64,000 bases of DNA from Streptomyces griseorubiginosus (lineage in GTDB: Bacteria > Actinomycetota > Actinomycetes > Streptomycetales > Streptomycetaceae), in assembly GCF_017614965.1 (NCBI RefSeq), contig NZ_WVUG01000007.1, positions 1 to 64,000 on the forward strand, read 5' to 3'. Positions 11,578 to 19,770 of this stretch are shown here, piece by piece. Each line of letters starts with the position of its first letter. The stretch's first letter is position 1. The notes below the pieces were generated by a model. That model did no database searches. It had not been told where the DNA came from and saw only the letters and a program-made list of their open reading frames with translations. A program made the position numbers and the translations under genes.

Positions 11578-12054
11578 TCAGGCGGTACGCGCCGCGGAGG
11601 ATTCGTCCTCGTGGATCGCCGCCGCCGCGGCCGCGCAGAAGGCCTCCAGGCTGTCGAGCAGTGAGATCCGCCGGTCGGCCGGCATCCGGTCGAGCACGGA
11701 CTGCAGGGTCGTCTCCCGGCGCAGCCGCAGGTCCGTCAGAAAGGCCCTGCCGTGTCGGCTCAGATGAAGCTGCAGCTCCCGCCGGTTGGTGAGCGGGGTC
11801 CTGCGCTCCACGAACCCCACGGCCTGCAGCCGGTCGCACAGGCGGCTGGTCGAGGGGGGCGTGGAGCCCAGCGCGTCCGCGAGCGTGCGCAGGTTGATGC
11901 CCTCGTTGTGCTCCAGGATGAACAGGACACGCAACTGCGAGGCGGAGACCGGTGCCGTCGAGGCCCGGCCCCACAGCACCTCCAGCAGTTCGGCCGCCCG
12001 GGCGGTGACACGCGCGGTCTCCTGGGGTCGCGGGCGCGGATGCGGGGTCGTCAC
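11578..12054 (-). CDS. MarR-family transcriptional regulator
   Basis: Winged-helix regulator of 158 residues. The segment ASQLRVLFILEHNEGINLRTLADAL followed by PPSTSRLCDRLQAVGFVERR contains the recognition helix and the start of the wing, which ends in NRRELQLHLSRHGRAFL. The frame stays open to 12312, but that extension is Arg-rich shadow sequence; GTG 12054 gives normal MarR length. It is divergent from the PP2C-like gene at 12194, so the 139-base intergenic region is the natural place for its operator (see a 9-bp palindrome GACACTGTC at 12058-12066). Ligand unknown. It may link oxidative or aromatic stress to the neighbouring signalling genes. Confidence 0.88.
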   Translation of the reverse strand: MTTPHPRPRPQETARVTARAAELLEVLWGRASTAPVSASQLRVLFILEHNEGINLRTLADALGSTPPSTSRLCDRLQAVGFVERRTPLTNRRELQLHLSRHGRAFLTDLRLRRETTLQSVLDRMPADRRISLLDSLEAFCAAAAAAIHEDESSAARTA

Positions 12055-12193
12055 CCTGACACTGTCGCAGCCTTCCCGACCCCTGTCAGCTCGCCTCCGG
12101 GGCACGCGGCGCTCGGCGCCAGCAGCGGACGGCGGCGTCCGCGGGCCGCGTCCCCGACGGCGCTCCCCCGCACGAAACGGTGTGACGAAAAGC

Positions 12194-13363
12194 ATGAACA
12201 GACTCATGGCCGCCGAGCACGCCCTGCGCTCGGCGGCTCCGCACCGGCTGGCGACGACCGTCCGCGAGGTGCTCTGCGGCCTGTACGAGGCGGAGTACGC
12301 CGAGTTCCGCATGGCCGACTACGGGCTGACGGTGTTGCGGCCCGTGTCCCCGCTGACCGGGCCGCCGGAGGCGGTGCCCCTGCACGGCGGTGCGGCCGGG
12401 CGTGCCTTCGGCGCGCAGCAGCCGATCGAGGAGGACGACGCCGGACGGGTCCGCGTCCATCTGCCGGTCACCGTGCGCGGCGACCGGCTGGGAGTGCTGT
12501 CCGTCACCCTGCCGCCCGCGGTGCGGGCGCGCACCGATCCGGGCGAACTGGCGGAGCTGGCCCGGACCTTGGGGCACGAGGTGGTCGTAGCCGAGCGTCA
12601 CACGGACGTGTACGCGCAGGCACGGCGCACCGACCGGCTCACGCTGGCCGCGGAGATGCAGTGGCAGTTGCTGCCGGCCCGCTCCAGCGCCCGTGCCGAG
12701 TATGCCCTCGGCGCCCAACTGGAGCCCGCCTACGCGGTCTTCGGCGACAACTTCGACTGGTCGGAGTCGCCCGACCGGCTGCTGCTGTACATCACCAACG
12801 GCATGGGCGATGGCATCGACGCCTCCCTGCTCACCAGCCTCGGCGTCAACGCGCTGCGCAACGCCCGGCGCGCGGGTATCCCGATCTGCGACCAGGCCGC
12901 CCTGGCCGACCAGGCGATCTACGCCCAGTACGGGGGAGCGGTCCATCTGTCCGTGCTGCTGGTGGACCTGGAACTGGCCACCGGGCGGCTGCAGGTGGTC
13001 GACGCGGGCTCGCCGAGAATGCTGCGGTTGCGCGAGGGGACGGTGTCGTTGGTCGACCTGGAGGCGCAGCTGCCGCTGGGCATGTTCGAGGAGACCGACT
13101 ACACGGCCCAGGAGTTGCTGCTGCGGCCCGGCGACCGGCTGCTGTTCGTCAGCGACGGCGTCCACACAGTGGCCGGGCCGGACGGCGAGAGCTACGGGGA
13201 GCGGGCGCTGGCTCGGGCGGTCACGGCGACGCGGCTGCTGCCGGCCGCCGATGTGCCGGCCGCGGTCCTGCGGGAACTGGGCGCCCACCGCGGCGGATCC
13301 GAACCGGACGACGACGCGCTGGTGGCGTGCGTCGACTGGTTCGGCAAGCAGCCCGCCGACTAG
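12194..13363 (+). CDS. Stand-alone SpoIIE/PP2C-like phosphatase with an altered metal site
   Basis: Protein of 389 residues: an N-terminal GAF-like sensor (about 1-150) and a C-terminal SpoIIE-type PP2C domain (about 160-385). The domain keeps FGDNFDW, LFVSDGVHTV and the terminal PDDDALV motif, but the usual GD-x-x-GHG metal-binding segment reads YITNGMGDG, with Asn202 where metal-binding Asp is expected. Activity may therefore be weak, changed or lost. ATG 12194 is taken as start; an in-frame GTG at 12182 is equally possible, since neither has a clear ribosome-binding site. Divergent from the MarR gene and upstream of the RsbR-like gene, so it may dephosphorylate or simply bind one of the STAS proteins. 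Confidence 0.85.
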   Translation: MNRLMAAEHALRSAAPHRLATTVREVLCGLYEAEYAEFRMADYGLTVLRPVSPLTGPPEAVPLHGGAAGRAFGAQQPIEEDDAGRVRVHLPVTVRGDRLGVLSVTLPPAVRARTDPGELAELARTLGHEVVVAERHTDVYAQARRTDRLTLAAEMQWQLLPARSSARAEYALGAQLEPAYAVFGDNFDWSESPDRLLLYITNGMGDGIDASLLTSLGVNALRNARRAGIPICDQAALADQAIYAQYGGAVHLSVLLVDLELATGRLQVVDAGSPRMLRLREGTVSLVDLEAQLPLGMFEETDYTAQELLLRPGDRLLFVSDGVHTVAGPDGESYGERALARAVTATRLLPAADVPAAVLRELGAHRGGSEPDDDALVACVDWFGKQPAD

Positions 13364-13592
13364 CGGACGGCCCCGGGGCCATCGGATATCGAACGGTGCG
13401 GCCACGGTCGCACGCGTGTCGTGCCGGTACGGACCTGCGGACCACCCGACGGGATCACCTGGCGGGGGCGAGGGCCGGGGTGGCCTCGCACCATGACTAC
13501 AGTTGTCGCCCGGCAAGAGTCGCGGTTTCCGTACCCGGCCGGCGGCGGGTACGGCCGACGCGACGCCGACGACGCGGATGAGGAGTGAGCAG

Positions 13593-14498
13593 GTGCCGGA
13601 GCACGAAACGGCAGAACAGCACGGATCGCCGATACGGGAGGTCGGCGGGTTCCTGCGCCGCCGCCGCGAGCAGATCGCCCAGCGCTGGGCCGACGAGGCC
13701 CTCTTCCGGGCCGTCTTCACCGTCTCCCGGGACGAGGCCGTGGAGGCGGCCCGCACCGTGATCGACGCGCTGGCCCAGGTGGCCGACGCGGAGCGGGCGC
13801 ACGACACCGACGCCGCGGGGTTCACCGTGGTGCGCGAGCAGCTGGCCCGGATGAGCGCCTCCCGCTCCCGCGCCGGTTTCTCCACGGCACAGGTGTCGAA
13901 CGAGGTGGACGCCCTGCGCCCGCCGACGGTGAACCTGCTGATCGCCGATCTCCCGGACGCGTCGCCCGACGAGGTCCTCGAGCGCGCGACCGCCCTCACG
14001 GTGCTCATGGGCACCCTGCGGCTGGTCGTCCTCGACACGGCGCTGAACGAGAACCAGGCGCTCATCGAGCGGCAGCAACTGCAACTGCTGGAGGTGGCCA
14101 CCCCGGTCATCAAACTGTGGGACGGCATCGTCGCCGTACCCCTGATCGGCACCCTCGACAGTGCGCGCAGCCAGGTCGTGATGGAGACGCTGCTGCAGGC
14201 CATCGTCGAACAGCACGCCCGTTTCGCGATTCTCGACATCACCGGTGTGCCCACGGTCGACTCGCTGGTGGCGCAGCATCTGATGAAGACCGTCGCGGCC
14301 GCCCGCCTGATGGGCGCCGAGTGCGTCGTCTCCGGCATCCGCCCGGCCATCGCGCAGACCATCGTCCATCTCGGCCTGGACCTGGGCACGGTGCTCACCC
14401 GGGCCAGCCTCGCCGACGCGCTGGCGTACGCCCTGCACGAACTGGGCTCCGGGATCATCGCCCCGACGAACGGCGGGGCGGTCCGCGGTGACCGATGA
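13593..14498 (+). CDS. rsbR: RsbR-like stressosome protein (globin-like sensor + STAS)
   Basis: Protein of 301 residues. The N-terminal ~150 residues are helical and fit the non-haem globin-like RsbR N-domain; the C-terminal ~120 are a STAS domain with VPLIGTLDSARSQVV and DITGVPTVDSLVAQHL. In Bacillus RsbRA two threonines in these positions are phosphorylated by RsbT; here both are serines (LDSAR, VDSL). GTG 13593 has AGGAG at 13581-13585, better placed than the ATG at 13578. It begins a coupled cassette with rsbS-like, rsbT-like and two phosphatase genes, overlapping the next gene by 11 bases. Role: scaffold and sensor of a stressosome-like complex. Confidence 0.9.
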   Translation: MPEHETAEQHGSPIREVGGFLRRRREQIAQRWADEALFRAVFTVSRDEAVEAARTVIDALAQVADAERAHDTDAAGFTVVREQLARMSASRSRAGFSTAQVSNEVDALRPPTVNLLIADLPDASPDEVLERATALTVLMGTLRLVVLDTALNENQALIERQQLQLLEVATPVIKLWDGIVAVPLIGTLDSARSQVVMETLLQAIVEQHARFAILDITGVPTVDSLVAQHLMKTVAAARLMGAECVVSGIRPAIAQTIVHLGLDLGTVLTRASLADALAYALHELGSGIIAPTNGGAVRGDR

Positions 14499-14898
14499 CT
14501 TCTACCGCGTCCCCCCGCCCCATGTGCCGGTGCTCCGCCTCGGTGACGTCCTGCTGGTCACCCTGCAGGGCGACCTGCACGACAGCACGGCGCAGCAGTT
14601 GCAGGAAGAGATCGGCGAGACCGTCGCGAGCAGCGGGGTGACCGGGGTCGTCATCGACATCTCCGGGGTCGAGATCGTCGACTCCTTCCTGGCCCGGACG
14701 CTGGCGGAGATCGCGGCGAACTCCTCGCTGCTGGCCGCCCGGACCGTGGTCGCCGGCATGCGGCCCGCGGTCGCGATCACACTGGTGGAGCTCGGGCTGA
14801 CGCTGCCCGGACTGCGGACCGCCCTCAACACCGAGGCGGCCATGGACCTGCTCGCCGCCGACACGCACCGGCCCGGCGGGCCACGGGAGCATCGGTGA
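14488..14898 (+). CDS. rsbS: RsbS-like STAS protein
   Basis: STAS protein of 136 residues matching RsbS in order and motif: VLRLGDVLLVTLQGDLHD near the start and IDISGVEIVDSFLART, with Ser66 equivalent to the Bacillus RsbS phosphoserine. The last ~20 residues (after MDLLAAD) form a short basic tail. Its GTG start overlaps the end of the rsbR-like gene by 11 bases, and its stop overlaps the next start (TGATG), so the three proteins are probably made in fixed proportion. Expected to hold RsbT until phosphorylated. Confidence 0.9.
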   Translation: MTDDFYRVPPPHVPVLRLGDVLLVTLQGDLHDSTAQQLQEEIGETVASSGVTGVVIDISGVEIVDSFLARTLAEIAANSSLLAARTVVAGMRPAVAITLVELGLTLPGLRTALNTEAAMDLLAADTHRPGGPREHR

Positions 14899-15338
14899 TG
14901 CCGATGTCCGCAGGCGTGGACGCCTGCCTGCCGATCCGCTCCGACATGGACCTGGCGTGGGTACGGCAGCACGTACGACAGTCCGCCGCCCGACTCGGGT
15001 TCGGGCTGGTGGAACAGACGAAACTGGTGACCGCCGCGAGCGAACTGGCCCGCAACACCCTGGTGCACGGCGGGGGCGGCCGCATGGAGTCGGCCCGGGT
15101 GACCCGCGGCCGGGCCGTCGGGCTGCGGCTGACCTTCGCCGACGAGGGCGCCGGCATCGCCGACCTGGAGCAGGCGCTGCGCGACGGCTACACCTCCGGC
15201 GACGGCCTGGGCCTGGGGCTGGGCGGCGCGCGCCGGCTGGTCCACGAGTTCTCCCTGGAGAGCACCCCCGGCGTGGGCACGACGGTCACGGTGATCTCCT
15301 GGGCGTCGACGCCGCCGCCCCCGCGCGAGGAACCGTGA
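14898..15338 (+). CDS. rsbT: RsbT-like serine kinase / switch ATPase
   Basis: HATPase_c protein of 146 residues. It has the RsbT-type start (LPIRSDMDLAWVRQHVRQ), the N-box TAASELARNTLVHGGGG, the G1 box FADEGAGIADLEQAL and the lid GDGLGLGLGGARRLVHEF, then SLESTPGVGTTVTV. All ATP-binding motifs look intact. ATG 14898 overlaps the rsbS stop as TGATG (a GTG at 14895 is in frame too). By analogy it phosphorylates the STAS domains of the two preceding proteins and, once free, activates a PP2C phosphatase; the two following genes are the obvious targets. Confidence 0.9.
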   Translation: MPMSAGVDACLPIRSDMDLAWVRQHVRQSAARLGFGLVEQTKLVTAASELARNTLVHGGGGRMESARVTRGRAVGLRLTFADEGAGIADLEQALRDGYTSGDGLGLGLGGARRLVHEFSLESTPGVGTTVTVISWASTPPPPREEP

Positions 15339-16396
15339 TGCCGCGCGTGTGGGACGTCCCGGTGCACGACTCGACCCGGGTGCGCGACGCCCGGGTCGCC
15401 GCCGAGCGTGCCGCCGCCCTCGCGGGGCTGGACGCCAAGCGCGCGGCGGCCCTGTCGCTGGTGGCGACCGAGCTGGCCACGAACCTGGTCAAGCACGCCG
15501 GGGGAGGACAGCTGCTGGTCGAGCTCGTGCCGCCCGCCCTGCCCGCCGACGCCGCCGTCCCCGCGCGGCTCGTGCAGATCGCGGCGATCGACCACGGTCC
15601 CGGTATCGCCGACGTCACCGCCGCCCTGAGCGACGGTTTCTCCACCGCGCGCTCCCTGGGCGCGGGCCTGGGCACGTGCCGGCGGGTCGCGGACGACTTC
15701 GCCCTGCACAGCGTCCCCGGGCGGGGCACGGTGGCGCTCGCCCGGATCGGCGCCGCCCCGGGGACCGAACGGGCCGGGGCCCCCGCCGCGGTGCGGGCCG
15801 GCGGCATCAACGTGCCCTTCGCCAGGGCCGAGTACTCCGGTGACGCCTGGACCTGGGTGCGCGCCGGGGACCGGGCCACCCTGATGCTGGCCGACGGACT
15901 GGGACACGGGCCGGAGGCGGCGCGGGCCTCGTCCGCGGCCGTCGAGGAGCTGCACCACTCGGCGCACCTCTCCCCCGCGGACTGTCTCGGGCGTCTCGAC
16001 AGCGCGCTGCGCGGCACCCGCGGGGCGGCCGTCGCCGTCGCCCAGGTCGACACCGCGGCGGGCCTGCTCCGCTTCGCCGGCGTCGGCAACATCGGGGCCA
16101 GGCTGCGTACCGGGGACACCTGGCGCTCCCTGCTGTCGCGGCCCGGCATCATCGGCGTGCACCGGCCCAGGACGCTGCACGAGGACCGGATGCCGTGGGC
16201 GGCCGACGGGACACTGATCCTGCACAGCGACGGCCTGCCGAGCCGCTGGACGCCACCGGCCGAAGCGGCCATGCTGACGGCGGATCCGGCCGTCGTCGCG
16301 GCGGGGGTGATCCGCGACGCGGGCAGCGCCGCCCGCCCGGCCCGCGACGACACCGCCGTGGCCGTACTGGCCCCGACCCTGCCGGAGCGCCCATGA
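15338..16396 (+). CDS. RsbT-like ATPase fused to SpoIIE-type phosphatase (RsbX-like)
   Basis: Fusion of 352 residues. Residues ~1-140 are a second HATPase (N-box SLVATELATNLVKHAGGG, G1 box IDHGPGIADV, lid SLGAGLGTCRRVADDF). Residues ~150-350 are a compact PP2C domain with LMLADGLGHGPEA, LILHSDGLPS and ARDDTAVAVLAP, similar in size to RsbX, which resets phosphorylated STAS proteins. Start ATG 15338 overlaps the previous stop (TGATG) and its own stop overlaps the next ATG (ATGA). Kinase-like and phosphatase-like parts in one chain suggest a self-contained feedback element. This fusion is found in other Streptomyces RsbRST clusters (recalled, not checked). Confidence 0.88.
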   Translation: MPRVWDVPVHDSTRVRDARVAAERAAALAGLDAKRAAALSLVATELATNLVKHAGGGQLLVELVPPALPADAAVPARLVQIAAIDHGPGIADVTAALSDGFSTARSLGAGLGTCRRVADDFALHSVPGRGTVALARIGAAPGTERAGAPAAVRAGGINVPFARAEYSGDAWTWVRAGDRATLMLADGLGHGPEAARASSAAVEELHHSAHLSPADCLGRLDSALRGTRGAAVAVAQVDTAAGLLRFAGVGNIGARLRTGDTWRSLLSRPGIIGVHRPRTLHEDRMPWAADGTLILHSDGLPSRWTPPAEAAMLTADPAVVAAGVIRDAGSAARPARDDTAVAVLAPTLPERP

Positions 16397-18123
16397 AGCG
16401 AACATGGCAGATCAGCACCGTCGGCGACGCGGCGCGCGCCCGTATCGCCGCCGCGCGTCTCGCCGCCGCGCACGGGGTGACGGCGCTGGACCGGACCCGG
16501 CTGGCCACCGCCCTCAGCACCCATCTGCGCCAGTGCCTGACCAAGGGCGGCTCCTGGCGGCTCACCCTCGAGGTCACCCCGGCCCCGGCCCCGGCAGCGC
16601 AGAGCGTCCTGCACGCGGTCGTCACCCCCCTGGAAACCGCGGAGTCCACCGCGCACACCCCGTGGCGCACCTCCCTCCTCTGCCCCGAGGCACCGGCCTC
16701 GGCGGACGCCTCCATGCCGGCCGACACCCCCTCGGTACTGGCCGAGTCCCTGCTCGGCGCCGACGAGGACGCCGCCCTGGTCCTGGACAAGCTCGCCGAG
16801 CAGGAGGAGCTGGTCGCCTTCCTCCGGGACGAGCTGCACCAGACCAACCAGGGCGTGCTCGCCCTGCACGCGGAGCTCGACGCGGCGGGGCGTGCCCAGC
16901 GCGAGGCCTTCGCCGCCGAGCGCAGCGCCCGCCAGGAGGCGGAGAGCGCCCGCCGCCGGCTGACGTTCCTCGCCGACGCCAGTGCCGTCCTGACCTCCTC
17001 GCTCAACCACCACGAGATCGTGCGCCTGCTGCCCGAACTGCTCGTGCCGGAGTACGCCCGCAGCGTCGACGTCTGGCTGTTCGACGGCGACGACGACCGG
17101 CGCCCGCCCGCACCGCACCCGGCCGCCGCCGTGCTCGCCGCGCGCACCGGCCGTCCCCAGTACGCCGCCGGCCGCCCCGGCGAGCTGCCCGGGGTCGACG
17201 ACCGTCCGCCGTCGGCGCTCGATCCCGAACACCCCCTGCTGTGCCTGCCGTTGCCCACCCGCCGGGCCCCGCTGGGCGTCATCACCCTCGCCCCGCCCGG
17301 GGACCGCTGGGACCCGGACGACGCCGTCATGCTCATCGAGTTCGCACGGCGCGCCAGCATCGCCATCGACAACGCCCGGCGCTTCGAGCACAACCGCGAC
17401 ATCGCCGAGACGCTGCAGCGGGCCCTGCTCACGGACCTGCCCAGCGCGGCGGGCCTGCGGCTTGCCGCCCGCTATCTGCCGGCCACGCACGGCCTGAACA
17501 TCGGCGGTGACTGGTACGACGCCTTCCCGCAGCCCGACGGCGGACTGATCGCCGTCGTCGGCGACGTGACCGGGCACGGGCTGCACGCGGCGGTGATGAT
17601 GAGCCAGCTGCGCACCGCGCTGCGCGCCTACGCCGTGGACGGCGCGGGCCCGGGCACCCTGCTGACCCGGCTGCACACCTTCCTGCACCATCTGCAGCCC
17701 GACCTGTACGCCACCGCCGTCATCGCCCGTCTCCACCCCGACGAGCCCACCCTGACCTGGGCCGCAGCCGGTCATCCGCCGCCGGTCCTGCGCACCCCCG
17801 ACGGCCGGGTGCACACGCTGGACGCCAAGCCCGGCGCGATGCTGGGCATCCCGCTCAGCCAGGAGATCCCGGACCACACGGTGCCCCTGCCGCCCGGCTC
17901 GACACTGGCCCTCTACACCGACGGTCTGGTCGAACGCCGTGCCCAGGGCATAGATCCGGGCATCGCCCGCCTCGCGACCGCCCTGGGCGGCTTCGAGGCG
18001 GCCGAGCTGGAAGGGAACCTGGAGGGCTCGGCCGACCTCATCCTGGAGCCGCTGCTGAGCGACTCCGAGCGCGACGACGACGTCTGCCTGCTGCTGTGCC
18101 ACCTCGCGGAGCAGCGCGGCTAG
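16393..18123 (+). CDS. GAF-SpoIIE (PP2C) phosphatase with degenerate N-terminal ATPase-like segment
   Basis: Protein of 576 residues, the probable output phosphatase of the cassette. Residues ~1-95 resemble an eroded RsbT domain (TRLATALSTHLRQC at the N-box position, no Asn-x-x-x-His and no G boxes). Residues ~130-180 are Ala/Glu/Arg-rich and likely coiled coil. A GAF domain follows (~180-325, LTFLADASAVLTSSLNHHEI to ASIAIDNARRFE). The PP2C domain (~340-575) is complete: GGDWYDAF, VVGDVTGHGLHAAVMM, LYTDGLVERR and RDDDVCLLL. The ATG overlaps the previous stop (ATGA). It would dephosphorylate an anti-sigma antagonist, perhaps one of the nearby STAS proteins. Confidence 0.9.
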   Translation: MKRTWQISTVGDAARARIAAARLAAAHGVTALDRTRLATALSTHLRQCLTKGGSWRLTLEVTPAPAPAAQSVLHAVVTPLETAESTAHTPWRTSLLCPEAPASADASMPADTPSVLAESLLGADEDAALVLDKLAEQEELVAFLRDELHQTNQGVLALHAELDAAGRAQREAFAAERSARQEAESARRRLTFLADASAVLTSSLNHHEIVRLLPELLVPEYARSVDVWLFDGDDDRRPPAPHPAAAVLAARTGRPQYAAGRPGELPGVDDRPPSALDPEHPLLCLPLPTRRAPLGVITLAPPGDRWDPDDAVMLIEFARRASIAIDNARRFEHNRDIAETLQRALLTDLPSAAGLRLAARYLPATHGLNIGGDWYDAFPQPDGGLIAVVGDVTGHGLHAAVMMSQLRTALRAYAVDGAGPGTLLTRLHTFLHHLQPDLYATAVIARLHPDEPTLTWAAAGHPPPVLRTPDGRVHTLDAKPGAMLGIPLSQEIPDHTVPLPPGSTLALYTDGLVERRAQGIDPGIARLATALGGFEAAELEGNLEGSADLILEPLLSDSERDDDVCLLLCHLAEQRG

Positions 18124-18313
18124 CCGTTTCCTTGCCTTCTTTGCGGTGCGTTTCCGCAGCCGGGCGGGCATGGTTGTGCTCGACGCGTTCGTCTGCCCGC
18201 CGTGCCCCCGCTGGCGGAACGGCTGGGCAAGCGGTGGGATCGATGTGGTGCGAGCGGAGATCCAGGGCAGGCGAAGGGCGTCGGTTGCAGACCGCCTGGA
18301 GCCGCAGAAAGGG

Positions 18314-19690
18314 ATGAACGACGTGACACGACCCAGGATCCTGGTGGTGGGCGCGGGCTTCGCCGGCGTGGAGTGCGTACGCAGGCTGGAGCGGAAACTC
18401 GCGCCGGCCGAGGCGGACGTCACCCTGGTGACCCCGTTCGCCTACCAGCTCTATCTGCCCCTGCTGCCCCAGGTCGCCTCCGGTGTGCTGACGCCCCAGT
18501 CGATCGCCGTTTCGCTGCGCCGCAGCAAGAAGTACCGCACCCGGATCATTCCCGGTGGAGCCATCGGCGTCGACCTGAAGGCCAAGGTCTGCGTCATCCG
18601 CACCATCACCGACCAGATCGTCAACGAGCCCTACGACTACATCGTGCTGGCCCCCGGCAGCATCACCCGCACCTTCGACATCCCGGGACTGACCGAGCAC
18701 GCCTTCGGGATGAAGACACTCGCCGAGGCCGCCTACATCCGCGACCACGTGATCTCCCAGCTCGACCTGGCAGACGCCAGCGACGATCCGGCCGAGCGCG
18801 CCGCACGGCTGCAGTTCGTGGTGGTCGGCGCCGGCTACGCCGGCACGGAGACGGCCGCCTGTCTGCAGAAGCTCACCCACGCCGCGGTCAAGCGCTACCC
18901 ACGCATCGACCCGGCCCTGATCAAGTGGCATCTGATCGACATCGCCCCCAAGCTGATGCCCGAACTCGGCGACAAGCTCGGCCGCAGCGCGCAGGAGATC
19001 CTCAAGCGGCGCGGCATCGAGGTCTCACTGGGCGTGTCCATCGAGAAGGCGGGGCCCGAGGAGGTCACCTTCACCGACGGACGGGTGGTACCCACCCGTA
19101 CCCTCATCTGGACCGCCGGGGTCGCCGCCAGCCCGCTCATCGCCACGCTCGGCGCGGAGACGGTCCGCGGGCGTCTCGTGGTCACCCCCGAGATGAACCT
19201 GCCCGGTCACGACGGGGTGTTCGCGCTCGGCGACTCCGCCGCGGTGCCGGACCTGGCGAAGGGTCAGGAGGACGCGATCTGCCCGCCGACCGCGCAGCAC
19301 GCCATGCGGCAGGGCCCGCAGGTCGCCGACAACATCATCGCGAGCCTGCGCAACCATCCGATGACGCCGTACCGCCACAAGGACCTCGGTCTCGTGGTCG
19401 ACCTCGGCGGCACCGACGCCGTCTCCAAGCCGCTGGGCATCGAACTGCACGGCCTGCCCGCCCAGTTCGCCGCCCGGGGCTACCACTGGTGGGCGCTGCG
19501 CACCAACGTCGCCAAGGTCCGCGTGGCGACCAACTGGACGCTCAACGCGCTCGCCGGCGACGATTTCGTCCGCACCGGCTTCCAGGCCCGCAAGCCGGCC
19601 AGGCTCAAGGACTTCGAGTACACCGACGCCTATCTGAGCGCGGAGCAGGTGCGCGAGCAGGTCGAGGGGGCCGGGCGCAAGCAGCTGTGA
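18314..19690 (+). CDS. Type II NADH dehydrogenase (NDH-2-like FAD oxidoreductase)
   Basis: Flavoprotein of 458 residues with two dinucleotide folds: ILVVGAGFAG at residues 9-18 for FAD and FVVVGAGYAGTETA in the middle for NAD(H). LIWTAGVAASPL and GVFALGDSAAV are typical of NDH-2. NDH-2 passes electrons from NADH to menaquinone at the membrane face without pumping protons. ATG 18314 has GAAAGGG directly upstream. Standing alone between a phosphatase and a FUSC membrane protein, it may help keep redox balance under stress; a function on another quinone or as a ferredoxin-type reductase cannot be excluded. Confidence 0.88.
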   Translation: MNDVTRPRILVVGAGFAGVECVRRLERKLAPAEADVTLVTPFAYQLYLPLLPQVASGVLTPQSIAVSLRRSKKYRTRIIPGGAIGVDLKAKVCVIRTITDQIVNEPYDYIVLAPGSITRTFDIPGLTEHAFGMKTLAEAAYIRDHVISQLDLADASDDPAERAARLQFVVVGAGYAGTETAACLQKLTHAAVKRYPRIDPALIKWHLIDIAPKLMPELGDKLGRSAQEILKRRGIEVSLGVSIEKAGPEEVTFTDGRVVPTRTLIWTAGVAASPLIATLGAETVRGRLVVTPEMNLPGHDGVFALGDSAAVPDLAKGQEDAICPPTAQHAMRQGPQVADNIIASLRNHPMTPYRHKDLGLVVDLGGTDAVSKPLGIELHGLPAQFAARGYHWWALRTNVAKVRVATNWTLNALAGDDFVRTGFQARKPARLKDFEYTDAYLSAEQVREQVEGAGRKQL

Positions 19691-19770
19691 GACGGGTGCG
19701 AGCGGTCCGCGCCCGTCGTGTCATGCTGGGTCGCGGATCATGACGTGAAGCGGGGAGTGAGTACGGCGGC

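Noticed and set aside
12058-12066. GACACTGTC as MarR operator
   Set aside because: Nine bases of palindrome is too short, and it does not extend on either side; kept only as a remark in the MarR entry.
13525-13552. GTTT...GGGTAC upstream of the RsbR-like gene as SigB promoter
   Set aside because: The spacing is 18 bases, outside the 14-16 range of the consensus.
15286-18423. 1045-residue minus-strand open frame
   Set aside because: Lies antisense to three phosphatase/kinase genes with complete motifs; its translation has no recognisable domain and is typical of GC-rich shadow frames.
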